Source of the DNA: Albidovulum sp. bin36
GTDB taxonomy: Bacteria > Pseudomonadota > Alphaproteobacteria > Rhodobacterales > Rhodobacteraceae
Direction: 5' to 3'
DNA length: 53,694 bases
NCBI GenBank assembly: GCA_002238565.1
Contig: MPMP01000030.1
Span: 1 to 53,694, forward strand
Positions 9,384-18,425 of the stretch are shown here, piece after piece (the first letter of the stretch is position 1; each line of letters opens with the position of its first letter). The position numbers and the translations under genes were made by a program. The notes below the pieces were generated by a model that did no database searches, was not told the DNA's origin, and saw only the letters and a program-made list of their open reading frames with translations.

Positions 9384-10329
9384 GAATTCACGAAACGGCC
9401 GGACCCGACGCCCGCTCTCCGTGACAGCAAATTGGCGACAGAACATCATCTACATTGGTTTTGTCATCATTTTCATCTTCTTTGCCATCACGCTAAACGA
9501 CAAGGGATTCCTGAATCCGAACAACTTGCTCAACATCGTCCGCCAGACCGCGATGATCGCCGTCATGGCCATCGCTATGACTTTCGTCCTGGCCTCCGGT
9601 GAAATCGACCTGTCGGTAGGCGCCGTTGCGGGGTTGACGTCCGTCACGGTTGCGATGGCCATTGACGCCTGGGGAATGGTATTCGGGATCGGGGCAGGCA
9701 TCGCGACCGGCATCGCAGTCGGAGTATTCAACGGCGTACTCACAACCCGCGTGGGCATTCCGTCCTTCCTTACAACCTTGGCGATGATGGGAATTGCCAA
9801 GGGCGTTGCGATGTGGATTAGCGACACTGCGGCGGTCCCGATCATCAATCCCACCTATTCCTGGTTATTCGGGGGTGGGTCGCTCGGTCGGATTCCGGTT
9901 CTGTTGTTCTGGATGTTGGTGCTCGGCGCCGCCGGACACTACTTCCTGAAGCGAACCACCTTTGGCCGCCGGGTGCTCGCCACCGGCGGCAACGAGACAG
10001 CGGCACGCTTTTCCGGAATTGATACACGCTCCGTGAAGTTCCGGGTCCTGGTCGTTTCATCCATGGCCGCAGCACTTGCCGGCATGCTCTACGCGGGGCG
10101 CTTCCAGCGGGGCGAAGGAGACGAACTTTCCGTCATTGCCGCCGCGGTCCTGGGCGGGACCAGCCTCTTCGGCGGCTACGGAACCGTAATCGGAACCATT
10201 GTCGGAGCCTTGATGATCGGTCTCATCAACAACGGGCTGATCCTTATGGGGCTCGAATTCAGCCAGCAACTCATCGCACGCGGCGGCATCATCATACTCG
10301 CGGTCGCGCTCAGCCAGAAAAGGAACTGA
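9373..10329 (+). CDS. Sugar ABC transporter permease
   Basis: An inner-membrane protein of about 318 residues of the BPD_transp_2 (RbsC) family, with roughly ten hydrophobic segments and the hallmark ASGEIDLSVGAVAGL after the second helix. Two GTG starts are possible, 9364 and 9373. The second is preferred because GGGAG lies 8 bases upstream, but both overlap the ATPase gene. It forms the channel for the imported sugar. It is followed only 3 bp later by the start of a broken monooxygenase-like gene. Confidence 0.88.
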   Translation: MSIRNSRNGRTRRPLSVTANWRQNIIYIGFVIIFIFFAITLNDKGFLNPNNLLNIVRQTAMIAVMAIAMTFVLASGEIDLSVGAVAGLTSVTVAMAIDAWGMVFGIGAGIATGIAVGVFNGVLTTRVGIPSFLTTLAMMGIAKGVAMWISDTAAVPIINPTYSWLFGGGSLGRIPVLLFWMLVLGAAGHYFLKRTTFGRRVLATGGNETAARFSGIDTRSVKFRVLVVSSMAAALAGMLYAGRFQRGEGDELSVIAAAVLGGTSLFGGYGTVIGTIVGALMIGLINNGLILMGLEFSQQLIARGGIIILAVALSQKRN

Positions 10330-10332
10330 CCA

Positions 10333-10512
10333 ATGTCCGGGCTGCAAAATTATCGGCAGGGTCGTCGCTAGGCCGGAAACCCGCTCGGAACTGCGAGAGA
10401 TCCTAACCGCGCAGGTGGCTCCGACCAAGGTGGAAGCCGGCTGCCTGAACTATGACTTTCACGTCGACGCAAGCGATCCCTGCGTCTTTGCTTTCTACGA
10501 GAACTGGCGCAG
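10333..10512 (+). pseudogene. Antibiotic-biosynthesis-monooxygenase-like (ABM) gene, frameshifted and truncated
   Basis: After the ATG at 10333 the frame reads only 12 codons to TAG. Shifting one base at about 10346 gives KIIGRVVARPETRSELREIL and then CLNYDFHVDASDP...FAFYENWRS, the typical first half of a YgiN/ABM dimeric alpha/beta-barrel protein. Similarity stops at about 10512, where a transposase fragment begins. The gene was probably the last member of the sugar operon, in the position where such small monooxygenase or mutarotase-like proteins often occur. It is broken twice, by a frameshift and by the junction with mobile DNA. Confidence 0.65.
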
Positions 10513-10844
10513 CCCGGTATCAGAACATCAAGGCGTTCCGAAAAGGTGCCTGCGAGTTCCAGACCTACGTCGCCAACAATGCCCACGCCATCCCGAATTA
10601 CGACGAGCGCCATCGATACGGGGAAGGGGTGTCAACCGCATTCGTCGAATCCACAGTCAACACGGTCGTGGGAAAGCGCTTCTCGAAGAGGCAGCAGATG
10701 CGATGGTCAAGATCCGGAGCGCACCTCGTGCTCCAGACCAGAACCCGCGTGCTCGACGGCACGCTCAGGACCAGGTTCCAGTCTTGGTATCCCGCGCTCT
10801 TCAATGCGGCAAGCACAGATCAGGAAATCGAGGTGGCCGCTTGA
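10513..10844 (+). pseudogene. Transposase C-terminal fragment
   Basis: In one frame the sequence reads NAHAIPNYDERHRYGEG, then AFVESTVNTVVGKRFSKRQ and LQTRTRVLDGTL, ending at TGA (10842-10844). This is a pattern I associate with the C-termini of ISKra4-type transposases common in Alphaproteobacteria; the family name is from memory and less certain than the transposase call. It differs from the ISKra4-type element at 2756..4399. The N-terminal part and terminal repeats are absent, so only a scar remains, fused to the broken ABM gene. Confidence 0.55.
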
Positions 10845-10923
10845 CCCCCAGGATTTTAGCGGTTCCGAATGCCATTGACATCGGACACTTCCGAAAATTT
10901 TTGACATAATCGATTTCGGAGAC

Positions 10924-10952
10924 TTGACGTAGGGTATACCGTATGCGATTAT
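10924..10952 (+). promoter_or_regulatory. Promoter of the dipeptide-type ABC operon with GntR-like operator
   Basis: TTGACG (10924-10929) and GATTAT (10947-10952) are separated by exactly 17 bases. The last 13 of those, GTATACCGTATGC (10934-10946), form a near-perfect palindrome. The same motif, in perfect form, lies at 23664-23676 beside the FCD/GntR regulator gene. A repressor bound here would block RNA polymerase directly. The first gene begins 42 bases downstream. Confidence 0.6.
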
Positions 10953-10994
10953 CTTTTTCAGTCACAAGACTGCTGCAATGAACAGGGGTATCGC

Positions 10995-12536
10995 ATGGAA
11001 CACACAACTTCGAATAGGCCGTGGCACCATATGTCCGGCACAAGCCGACGTGGCTTTTTGGCCGGCACAACCGGTCTGGCCTTTTATTCAACGCTGCCGC
11101 TGCGCGCCGTCGCGCAAGGGTCCGGCCCGTCCGGGAGCGTTGTTTATGGCAATGCGGAGCCGCCAACCTCGAATTACTGGGATCCCGCTGCAGGCTTTGG
11201 CCTGGTGGATGAACAGGTGGCCTCTCTGGTCCACGATTCCCTGCTGGCGTTCGACGCCGAAGGCGGGATCGGCGGGGGTCTGGCCACCGAATGGGAAGTC
11301 ACCAGCGACCGCACTGTACGGCTGACCCTGCGCGAGGGCGTCAGCTTCCATGACGGCACGCCGCTTACCGCCGAGGATGTGAAAGCAAGCATCGACCGGT
11401 TGGGTGCGGGCGAGCTTGCCCAATCAATGGTTGTCACGCCGGGCATCTCGGTCTCGATCCTGTCGCCGACGGAAATCGAAGTGATCTCGCCCCAAGCGTT
11501 CGGCGTGATCCTGTCGTCGCTTGCCTTCATCAAGATCCTGCCCAAGGCGAACATCGACAATCCCGACAATTTCGGGAACGGCGGGATGGGAACCGGCCCC
11601 TACAGGTTCGTGGCCTTCGAAGGCAACGATGTGGTGCTGGAAGCAAACGAGGATTATTGGGGCGGCGCACCAAATGTCGCTTCGGTGACGTTCCGTTATA
11701 TCGAAGACGCGCAGGCACGTATCAACGCGCTTTTGTCGGGTCAGGTGGACATCCTGACGCGGGTTTCTCCCGAGGATCTGGCGCGGGTCGACGGCAATGA
11801 CGATTTCTATGTCAACACCGACACTCCGCCATCGCAGATCGTGGCGATCTATCAGCACAACGGGCCCTTGGGGGATCTCAAGGTGCGTCAGGCACTTGCC
11901 CATGCCATCGACCGGGAAGGGATCGCGGCATCGATCATGCAGGGTGCGAACCCCGTCGGGTATTCGTCCCTGCCGACGACGGCGGCCTTTTACGAAGAGC
12001 TTGAGCCGCGGTTCGAGTTCGACCTGGACAAGGCACGGAAACTGCTTGCGGAATCGTCCTATCCGGACGGCGTAACCTTGCGAATGTCCACCTCGACGCT
12101 GGTGCCCAACCAGATCGAAATCGACCAGATCATCGCCGCGTCCTTGCAAGCGATCGGCATCAATGTCGAAGTCGAGCGGCTGGAGGTCGGGGCCTTCCGC
12201 ACCTCCTACAACACATATGACATCAACCTGAACACATTGGCGATCTTCAATAACGATCCGGATTTTGTGTTGGGGCTGTATATTGGCGGCACGGGCGAGG
12301 CCGTTTTCCACTACCACGACCCGGCCTATGAGGCACTGCACGCCGCGCAGCGCGCCGCCACCGCAGAAAATCGGCAAGAGGCAGTGACTGCCGCCGCCCA
12401 GTATCTGTGGGACAACCAGGTAACGCTCTATCTTTCCGACGAGATCTGGCAGTTTATCGTCAACCGCCGTGTTGAAGGCTTCCGCAGGGCGCCGGTTCTG
12501 GGCGAACAACTCATCGCGCAGGTGCATGTGCACTGA
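10995..12536 (+). CDS. ABC transporter substrate-binding protein, family 5 (dipeptide/nickel type)
   Basis: A 513-residue SBP_bac_5 protein. The N-terminus has a twin-arginine motif (TSRRGFLAGTTGLAF) before a hydrophobic stretch and probable cleavage after AVAQ, suggesting Tat export of a folded protein. The body has family blocks such as LTLREGVSFHDGTPLTAEDV and VRQALAHAIDREGIAA. AGGGG about 8 bases upstream supports the ATG at 10995. Family members bind peptides, oligosaccharides, nickel-chelates or opines. The neighbouring PIG-L deacetylase and enolase-superfamily genes argue for a sugar-acid or amino-sugar ligand rather than plain peptides, but that is inference. Confidence 0.92.
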   Translation: MEHTTSNRPWHHMSGTSRRGFLAGTTGLAFYSTLPLRAVAQGSGPSGSVVYGNAEPPTSNYWDPAAGFGLVDEQVASLVHDSLLAFDAEGGIGGGLATEWEVTSDRTVRLTLREGVSFHDGTPLTAEDVKASIDRLGAGELAQSMVVTPGISVSILSPTEIEVISPQAFGVILSSLAFIKILPKANIDNPDNFGNGGMGTGPYRFVAFEGNDVVLEANEDYWGGAPNVASVTFRYIEDAQARINALLSGQVDILTRVSPEDLARVDGNDDFYVNTDTPPSQIVAIYQHNGPLGDLKVRQALAHAIDREGIAASIMQGANPVGYSSLPTTAAFYEELEPRFEFDLDKARKLLAESSYPDGVTLRMSTSTLVPNQIEIDQIIAASLQAIGINVEVERLEVGAFRTSYNTYDINLNTLAIFNNDPDFVLGLYIGGTGEAVFHYHDPAYEALHAAQRAATAENRQEAVTAAAQYLWDNQVTLYLSDEIWQFIVNRRVEGFRRAPVLGEQLIAQVHVH

Positions 12537-12554
12537 CAACTGACAGGCCGTGAA

Positions 12555-13481
12555 ATGCGGCGCTATCTAATACTGCGGATATTGCAGTCACTCATCATCG
12601 TGGCTGCGATCACAGTAACGGTGTTCGTGGTCCTCCGCCTTTCGGCGGGGGATCCGGCCCGCCTGCGCGCCCCGGTTTTCGCAAGCCCGGATGTTATCGA
12701 CCAGTATCGCCGGGACTTCGGCACCGATCAGACAATCCTCGAACAGCTGACGCGGTTTCTGTGGGGAGCGGTGCGCGGAGATCTGGGCACCTCGTTCCGG
12801 TTCCAGGAACCGGTGATGGATCTGGTGCTTGTGGCGCTGCCCCGAACACTGGCGCTGGCCGGTTGCGCTCTTGGGCTAGCGCTGAGCGTTACCATCATCC
12901 TTGGCAGCCTGGCGGCACTCAGGCCAAACTCGATCTGGTCGGTACTTGCCACCGTGATCGCCACAATCGGGCAATCGGCGCCGGTGTTCTGGACTGGAGT
13001 CCTGATGGTCCTGTTCTTTTCGGTCCGGCTCGATTGGCTGCCCTCGGGCGGTTTCACCGGTGTTTCAAGCCTGGTGCTGCCAGCGGTCGCCGTCGCTCTT
13101 GCGATCATTCCGACCCAAGTGCGGATCCTCAGGTCATCGATGAGCGCGGTCCTGAAGGAGGAATATATCCGAACCGCCCATGCCTTCGGCCTGTCGGAGC
13201 GGCGGATCACCTTCTTTTACGCGCTCAAGAACGCCTCGCTTCCGCTCTTGACGGTGATCGGGGTCGATATCGGATACCTTCTCGGCGGCGTGATCGTGGC
13301 CGAAGTCGTCTTTGCCTTTCCCGGCATCGGAGAACTTGCCCTAGTGGCGCTCAACGCACGGGATTACCCGCTTGTGCAGGGCATCACCATCGTGACGGCA
13401 AGCATCTTCGTTATCGTCAATCTGCTGATCGACCTGGCCTATTCCCGGATCGATCCGCGCATACGCATGGAGCGAACATGA
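12555..13481 (+). CDS. Dipeptide-type ABC transporter permease, DppB-like
   Basis: A 308-residue inner-membrane protein with about six helices. A characteristic N-terminal helix (LRILQSLIIVAAITVTVFVV) precedes a periplasmic region with FGTDQTILEQ. The cytoplasmic EAA-type loop RTAHAFGLSERRITFFYALK contacts the ATPase. It begins 18 bp after the binding-protein gene. Its stop overlaps the next ATG, so translation is probably coupled. Confidence 0.92.
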   Translation: MRRYLILRILQSLIIVAAITVTVFVVLRLSAGDPARLRAPVFASPDVIDQYRRDFGTDQTILEQLTRFLWGAVRGDLGTSFRFQEPVMDLVLVALPRTLALAGCALGLALSVTIILGSLAALRPNSIWSVLATVIATIGQSAPVFWTGVLMVLFFSVRLDWLPSGGFTGVSSLVLPAVAVALAIIPTQVRILRSSMSAVLKEEYIRTAHAFGLSERRITFFYALKNASLPLLTVIGVDIGYLLGGVIVAEVVFAFPGIGELALVALNARDYPLVQGITIVTASIFVIVNLLIDLAYSRIDPRIRMERT

Positions 13482-14197
13482 ACATACTTGCCATAGGCGC
13501 CCACCCGGACGACATCGAACTGCAATGCGCCGGCACCCTGGCGCGTTATGCCGCCGCAGGGCACAAGATCTTTATCGCCGTCGCCACAAACGGGAATGTC
13601 GGCTCTCCCACGCATACGCGCGAAGAAATCGCCGCCATCCGGCACGACGAACAACGCGCGTCCTGCGCGGTGATCGGGGCAGAACTCATCTGGATGGATT
13701 TCGACGACGAATGGCTGATGAACGACCGCCCGACGCGGACCCGCTTCATCGATGCCATCCGCCAGGCGGACCCGGATGTCATGTTCATTCACGGCCCGAC
13801 CGACTACCATCCCGATCACCGGATTTCCGGTCAAGTGGCCGAGGATGCGCGTATCCCCGCATCGGTTCGTCTAGTCGAAACCACCCTGCCCTATATCAAG
13901 CGCATCCCGCATATGTTCCATATGGACAATCCGGCGGGCGTCGATTTCGAACCCGAGGTTTATGTCGACATCACTCCGGTCATCGAGACCAAGACCGAGA
14001 TGTTGCTGTCGCACCGGAGCCAGAATGACTGGCTTCAGGCCCTATTCGGCGAGGAAGCGACGCTGAAGAACCTGATGTTCACCAACGCAAAGGCGCGCGG
14101 GCTGAAGGCCGGCTACGATTATGCCGAGGGCTTTCGCGAGGTGAAGACCTTTCCCCGTACCGGAAGCTTCGAGTTGTTGCCGGGATATGGTGTATGA
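13478..14197 (+). CDS. PIG-L family N-acetylglucosaminyl-type deacetylase
   Basis: A 239-residue protein with the family-defining AHPDD motif at residues 8-12 (GAHPDDIELQCAGT) and the second zinc-binding motif in DYHPDHR. The family contains Zn-dependent de-N-acylases acting on GlcNAc-containing substrates and related compounds (MshB, BshB, DiaA/Dac-type enzymes). The true start is the ATG at 13478, overlapping the permease stop by 4 bases; the longer open frame upstream is a shadow of the permease gene. Its stop in turn overlaps the next permease start. An enzyme embedded between two permease genes strongly suggests that it acts on the imported substrate, removing an N-acyl group. Confidence 0.88.
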   Translation: MNILAIGAHPDDIELQCAGTLARYAAAGHKIFIAVATNGNVGSPTHTREEIAAIRHDEQRASCAVIGAELIWMDFDDEWLMNDRPTRTRFIDAIRQADPDVMFIHGPTDYHPDHRISGQVAEDARIPASVRLVETTLPYIKRIPHMFHMDNPAGVDFEPEVYVDITPVIETKTEMLLSHRSQNDWLQALFGEEATLKNLMFTNAKARGLKAGYDYAEGFREVKTFPRTGSFELLPGYGV

Positions 14198-15084
14198 ATG
14201 AGACGATGCTTGATACCGGTTGCGGTCCGCGGCCTGCCCGGCGAACGGGGTATCTCCGGCGTCACGAGATCGGGCCGGGCCTGGCGCTCGGCGGCGTCCT
14301 GGTTCTTGCCATCGTTCTGATCACACTGGCCGCGCCGTTTCTGGCGCCGGCGGATCCATATGCGCCGAACCTGATGTCGGTGCGTCAGCCGCCATCCGCC
14401 GAATATCTGTTCGGAACCGATGCGGTCGGGCGCGACCTGCTGTCGCGCATCCTTTATGGCGCGCAGATCTCGCTGATCGTTGCCGGGCTCGGAATGCTCG
14501 GCTCGCTCACGTTCGGCACTTTGATGGGGATGCTCCGGGGGATCGGCCCCCGCTGGGTCGGTCCCATCGTCGACCGGATGATCGACATCCAGCTTGCCTT
14601 TCCCTATGTGCTATTGGCGATTGCCATTACCAGCGCCGTCCGCCCGTCGGTTCCAGTTCTGATTGTTCTGATGGTCCTGTCCGGTTGGGCCGGCGCGGCG
14701 CGGGTCGTGCGTGCCATCGCGTTGCAGGAAAGTGGCAAGGATTATGTAAAGGCCGCCCAGATCATTGGGGCCTCGCGACTGCGCATCGCGGTCTTTCACG
14801 TCTTTCCAAGCGTTTGGCCAAGCCTGGCCGTGCTCGCCGCGATGCAGACCGCGGCGATGATCGTCTTCGAATCGACACTCTCATTCCTCGGCATGGGAGT
14901 GCAGCCGCCGACCCCGAGTTGGGGCGGCATCATGCTGGAAGGCAAGAATTACATCACCACGTCGTGGTGGCTCACTCTGCTGCCGGGGCTGGCAATCATG
15001 CTGACATCGCTGTCGCTTGTCCTGATCGGCGACGGGCTTGACCTGCGGGCAAAGCGCCTCAGGCAGCGAGCGGCGCAGACATGA
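14194..15084 (+). CDS. Dipeptide-type ABC transporter permease, DppC-like
   Basis: A 296-residue permease with the N-terminal OppC region (hydrophobic VLVLAIVLITLAAPFLAP, then the FGTDAVGRDLLSRILYGAQI signature). The EAA-type loop is KAAQIIGASRLRIAVFHVFP and a late block is PTPSWGGIMLEGKNYI. It partners the DppB-like permease in the membrane. It overlaps both the deacetylase gene and the next ATPase gene by 4 bases. Confidence 0.92.
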   Translation: MNETMLDTGCGPRPARRTGYLRRHEIGPGLALGGVLVLAIVLITLAAPFLAPADPYAPNLMSVRQPPSAEYLFGTDAVGRDLLSRILYGAQISLIVAGLGMLGSLTFGTLMGMLRGIGPRWVGPIVDRMIDIQLAFPYVLLAIAITSAVRPSVPVLIVLMVLSGWAGAARVVRAIALQESGKDYVKAAQIIGASRLRIAVFHVFPSVWPSLAVLAAMQTAAMIVFESTLSFLGMGVQPPTPSWGGIMLEGKNYITTSWWLTLLPGLAIMLTSLSLVLIGDGLDLRAKRLRQRAAQT

Positions 15085-16073
15085 CCGCACCGCTTCTTGC
15101 CATCGAAGACCTCGTGGTCTCCTTCCCGAGCAACCACGCCCCGCTACACGCCGTTGACCGCGTGAGCTTCGCGCTCAAACCCGGCGAAAGCCTGGTGATC
15201 GCGGGCGAATCCGGATCGGGAAAGTCGCTTTTGTGCCGGTCCATCCTGGGGGTCGAGCCGGAAACAGCCAAGGTTGCGGGGCGGCTGGATTGGAAAGGCA
15301 AAAGCCTTCTGAACCTGTCCGTCGCGCAGTGGCGGCCGCTGCGGGGGGCGGAAATCGCGATGATCTTCCAGGATCCGACCGCGGCGCTTAACCCGCTCTT
15401 GACGGTCGGCCGACAGATTATGGATGTGGTGCGCGCCCATCGCAAATGCAGCCGGAACGAAGCGCGCTCGCGCGCGATCGAGGTTCTGGGCACCGCCGGC
15501 CTGCCCGAACCCGAACACCGCTTGACAAGCTATCCTTCAGAATTGTCGGGCGGGATGCGCCAACGGGTTGCCATAGCACTGGCCCTCTCCGCGGGACCCG
15601 AGTTGTTGATCGCGGATGAGGCGACGACAAACCTGGACGTGTCGATCCAGGCCCAGATCGTCACCCTGCTGCACGACTTGCGCAGCAAGCTCGGCGTGGC
15701 GCTGATCTTTGTGACCCATGATCTGGACCTTGCCGCCGAAGTGGGCGGCGAGCTCTTGGTAATGTATGCGGGGCAGCCGGTCGAAATGGGACCGGTGGAT
15801 ACGGTTCTGGCCGATCCGTGCCATCCCTATACGCGCGGCCTGCTGCGTTCGGCCCCGACAGCGCGGTCAAGCCGCAGGACCCCGCTTCGCCCGATCCCCG
15901 GCCAGGCTCCGAAACTGGGCGCAGTCGGGGACGGAGCGCCGTTCCGCGACCGGTGTCCGGTCCTGATATCCGGCTTGTGCGACCGGTCCCGCCCGGGCTG
16001 GACCGAAGCCGGGCCGTCTCATCGCGTCGCCTGTCACCGCTTTGAGCAAGACGGCAGGGATGGCTTGACATGA
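15081..16073 (+). CDS. Dipeptide-type ABC transporter ATP-binding protein, DppD-like
   Basis: A 330-residue ATPase with Walker A GESGSGKSL at residues 42-50, signature LSGGMRQR, Walker B LLIADEATTNLD and H-loop FVTHDLDLAAEV. The Walker B is followed by Ala-Thr-Thr rather than the usual Pro-Thr-Thr. The C-terminal oligopeptide-transporter extension with spaced cysteines (DRCPVLISGLCDRS and a later Cys in VACHRF) is present, as in the DppD/OppD class. It is translationally coupled to its neighbours by ATGA overlaps. Confidence 0.92.
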   Translation: MTAPLLAIEDLVVSFPSNHAPLHAVDRVSFALKPGESLVIAGESGSGKSLLCRSILGVEPETAKVAGRLDWKGKSLLNLSVAQWRPLRGAEIAMIFQDPTAALNPLLTVGRQIMDVVRAHRKCSRNEARSRAIEVLGTAGLPEPEHRLTSYPSELSGGMRQRVAIALALSAGPELLIADEATTNLDVSIQAQIVTLLHDLRSKLGVALIFVTHDLDLAAEVGGELLVMYAGQPVEMGPVDTVLADPCHPYTRGLLRSAPTARSSRRTPLRPIPGQAPKLGAVGDGAPFRDRCPVLISGLCDRSRPGWTEAGPSHRVACHRFEQDGRDGLT

Positions 16074-16888
16074 CGGATGCGCCAATCCTAGAGGCCATCG
16101 CACTCGACAAGGTCTTTCGTGTACGGCGCAAAGGGGCGCCGCATGATATCCACGCGCTCAAGAATGTGGAAACGCAGCTGCATCCCGGCGAAACCCTGGG
16201 GCTGGTCGGCGAAAGCGGATCGGGCAAGACGACACTGGCGCGCATTCTTATAGGGATCGAGGAGCCGACCAGGGGCGAAGTCAGGTTCGAAGGCAATGCG
16301 GTGCGCAGCGCAGAGGGATGGCGCGAACTGCGCCGGCAGGTCCAGTACGTGTTCCAGGATCCCTTCACCGCGCTTTGCCCGACGATGCGGATCGGGGCCG
16401 CCCTGGCCGAACCGCTGGCCATCCACGGCATCTGCCCCAAACCCGAGCGCAAGGACCGCGTAGCCAAAATGCTCGGGCTGGTGGGGCTGAGCGCCGACAT
16501 GGCAGGCCGCCTGCCATACCAATTGTCGGGCGGTCAGCGCCAGCGCGTGAACCTTGCCCGCGCCCTGATGCTGGAGCCGCGGGTCTTGATCTGCGACGAA
16601 ATCGTATCTGGGCTCGACGTATCGGTGCAGGCCCAGGTCCTAGCCCTGCTGGTCGATCTGCAAGGGAAGCTGGACCTATCGCTCATCTTCATTTCCCATG
16701 ACCTCCGCGTGGTGCGATATCTATGCGACAGAGTCCAGGTCATGCTTTTGGGCGATACGGTGGAGCATGGGCCGACCGCAGAAGTCTTCGACGACCCCCA
16801 GCACGAATATACCCGAAAATTGCTCGACGCGATCCCGGACCGGGACCATGCCGCGCGGATATCCAAGTCGGCGCTCCAATATGGTTGA
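16070..16888 (+). CDS. Dipeptide-type ABC transporter ATP-binding protein, DppF-like
   Basis: A 272-residue ATPase with Walker A GESGSGKTT, signature LSGGQRQR, Walker B VLICDEIVSGLDVS and H-loop FISHDLRVVRYLCDRVQVM. It forms the heterodimeric motor with the DppD-like protein. It is somewhat short because the C-terminal oligopeptide extension is trimmed to a few residues after DPQHEYTRKLLDAIP. It is the last gene of the tightly overlapping transporter block. Confidence 0.9.
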   Translation: MTDAPILEAIALDKVFRVRRKGAPHDIHALKNVETQLHPGETLGLVGESGSGKTTLARILIGIEEPTRGEVRFEGNAVRSAEGWRELRRQVQYVFQDPFTALCPTMRIGAALAEPLAIHGICPKPERKDRVAKMLGLVGLSADMAGRLPYQLSGGQRQRVNLARALMLEPRVLICDEIVSGLDVSVQAQVLALLVDLQGKLDLSLIFISHDLRVVRYLCDRVQVMLLGDTVEHGPTAEVFDDPQHEYTRKLLDAIPDRDHAARISKSALQYG

Positions 16889-17114
16889 ACATTCCATGTC
16901 CACCCGCCGCGCCGCACCGACCCTGTCGCCTGTCCGACGGCCCTGTACACCGGCCGGAGGGGCCGAGGATCGGCTTATCCTCGCCATCGCGCATGACGGC
17001 AAACAGCTCGATGAGCACCCGACCCAAGCCACCGATGCCACCCGTATCGACCTGGATCTGCTCACCCGCTTCTCTCTTCCGACCGAGCACCGTCCGAACG
17101 GGAAGGGCGCCTGA
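16881..17114 (+). CDS. Possible small ORF, unrecognised
   Basis: The roughly 300-bp gap between the transporter block and the first enolase-superfamily gene holds an ATG (16881) overlapping the preceding stop region and a 77-codon frame ending at TGA (17112-17114). The product (MVEHSMSTRRAAPTL, later LILAIAHDGKQLDEHPTQ) matches no family I recognise. It could be a real short gene, a decayed one, or chance in GC-rich DNA. No ribosome binding site is convincing. Confidence 0.2.
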   Translation: MVEHSMSTRRAAPTLSPVRRPCTPAGGAEDRLILAIAHDGKQLDEHPTQATDATRIDLDLLTRFSLPTEHRPNGKGA

Positions 17115-17195
17115 AATGGGCGCGCCAAACCCAGTCGCGATCACTAAATCGACATAGCCGAGCCGGCCAGCACCAACTGCACCAAAGGGGGCCAC

Positions 17196-18347
17196 ATGAA
17201 GATCATCAGCGTGGAGTGTATCGGTCTCTACGGAAAATCGCCCAAGGGTGGATGGAGCAACGAAATCAAGCCCGAGGATTCGATCCATGCACTGATCGTC
17301 GTGGAAACCGAAGACGGAACAACCGGCATCGGGTCGGTTTTCACCGATGCCCGGCTGGTCCGCGCCGGTCTTGACGTGCTGCGCCCGCTGGTTCTGGACG
17401 AGCGCGCCGACGAACCGGGACGCGTCGCCGAAAAACTGCATCAGAACACGTTCTGGATGGGCATGGGCGGCACGTTGACCCATGTGATCTCGGGCATCGA
17501 CATCGCCCTTTGGGATATTTTCGGAAAGCTCTGCGGGATGCCGGTTTTTCGCCTTCTGGGCGGCGGCCACCGGACCAAAGTGCGCGCCTACGCCTCGATC
17601 CTCATGGAAGAACCCGACCTCATGCGCGAGCGGACGGCGTTCTACCGGTCCCAGGGGTTCCGGGCGATAAAGATCGGTTGGGGGCCGTTCGGCCGCCGCG
17701 ATGACTATCGCCTGGACGAGGCTGTAATCCGCGCCGCCCGCGAAGGATGCGGCGAGGACTGCGATCTGATGGTGGATGCAGGTGCGTCCGACGCCTGGTG
17801 GCCGAACGGGCTGAAATGGGCGCTGCGCACCGCCCGGATGCTCGGTGACTACGACGTGGCATGGTTCGAGGAGGCCCTGCGCCCCGAGGCGCGCAGCGAC
17901 TTTCGCGACCTCAGGCTTCAAAGCCCCGTGCCAATCGCCACTGGCGAATGCCTGACGCGCTGGCAAAGCTTTCTGCCCTGGTTCGAGGACCGCGCCATCG
18001 ACATCGTGCAGCCCGATGTCACCAAGGTGGGCGGCCTGTCCGAACAGGCCCGGATCGCGCAGATGGCGCATACGTTCGGCGTCAAATATGTGGGTCATGG
18101 GTGGAACACCGCCGTTGGTCTTGCCGCCGACCTGCAACTGGCGGCGGCGTTTCCGGCAACCGATCTCGTCGAGTATATCGGCGGCTCCCCATATGTTGAC
18201 AAGATCGCGACAACGGTCTGGGCACTGGATGCCGACGGCGCGCTTGCCATTCCCGAGGAGCCGGGCCTGGGCCTACATCTGGATACCGACGCACTCGCCT
18301 CAATGACCGACGACTCGGCCACGCTGGCGCGACTGGCATCGTCTTGA
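17196..18347 (+). CDS. Enolase-superfamily sugar-acid dehydratase-like protein (1)
   Basis: A 383-residue mandelate-racemase/muconate-lactonizing-type protein. The N-terminal capping domain precedes a barrel carrying probable metal ligands Asp194 (VDAG), Glu225 or Glu226 (WFEE) and Glu251 (TGEC), plus a His-Asp base pair His301 (GHGW) and Asp274 (QPDV). The KxK motif is reduced to Lys159-Ile-Gly161, so the usual second Lys is absent. That favours one-base chemistry by His, as in several sugar-acid dehydratases. AAAGGGGG, 7 bases upstream, supports the start. It follows the transporter and deacetylase genes and precedes a second paralogue, so it probably acts on the deacylated or oxidised import product. 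Confidence 0.85.
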   Translation: MKIISVECIGLYGKSPKGGWSNEIKPEDSIHALIVVETEDGTTGIGSVFTDARLVRAGLDVLRPLVLDERADEPGRVAEKLHQNTFWMGMGGTLTHVISGIDIALWDIFGKLCGMPVFRLLGGGHRTKVRAYASILMEEPDLMRERTAFYRSQGFRAIKIGWGPFGRRDDYRLDEAVIRAAREGCGEDCDLMVDAGASDAWWPNGLKWALRTARMLGDYDVAWFEEALRPEARSDFRDLRLQSPVPIATGECLTRWQSFLPWFEDRAIDIVQPDVTKVGGLSEQARIAQMAHTFGVKYVGHGWNTAVGLAADLQLAAAFPATDLVEYIGGSPYVDKIATTVWALDADGALAIPEEPGLGLHLDTDALASMTDDSATLARLASS

Positions 18348-18425
18348 TGCGCCCGGATGCGGGCCGCTTCAGCGTTGGACCCGCACCTTTCCAACGATTG
18401 AAACGAAACCGGAGCCAACAGTGCC

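Noticed and set aside
12761-13477. Upstream extension of the PIG-L open frame
   Set aside because: It lies within the permease gene in another frame; the deacetylase fold begins at the ATG at 13478.
16740-18137. 465-codon minus-strand open frame
   Set aside because: It is antisense to the DppF-like gene end and the first enolase-superfamily gene; no recognisable domain.
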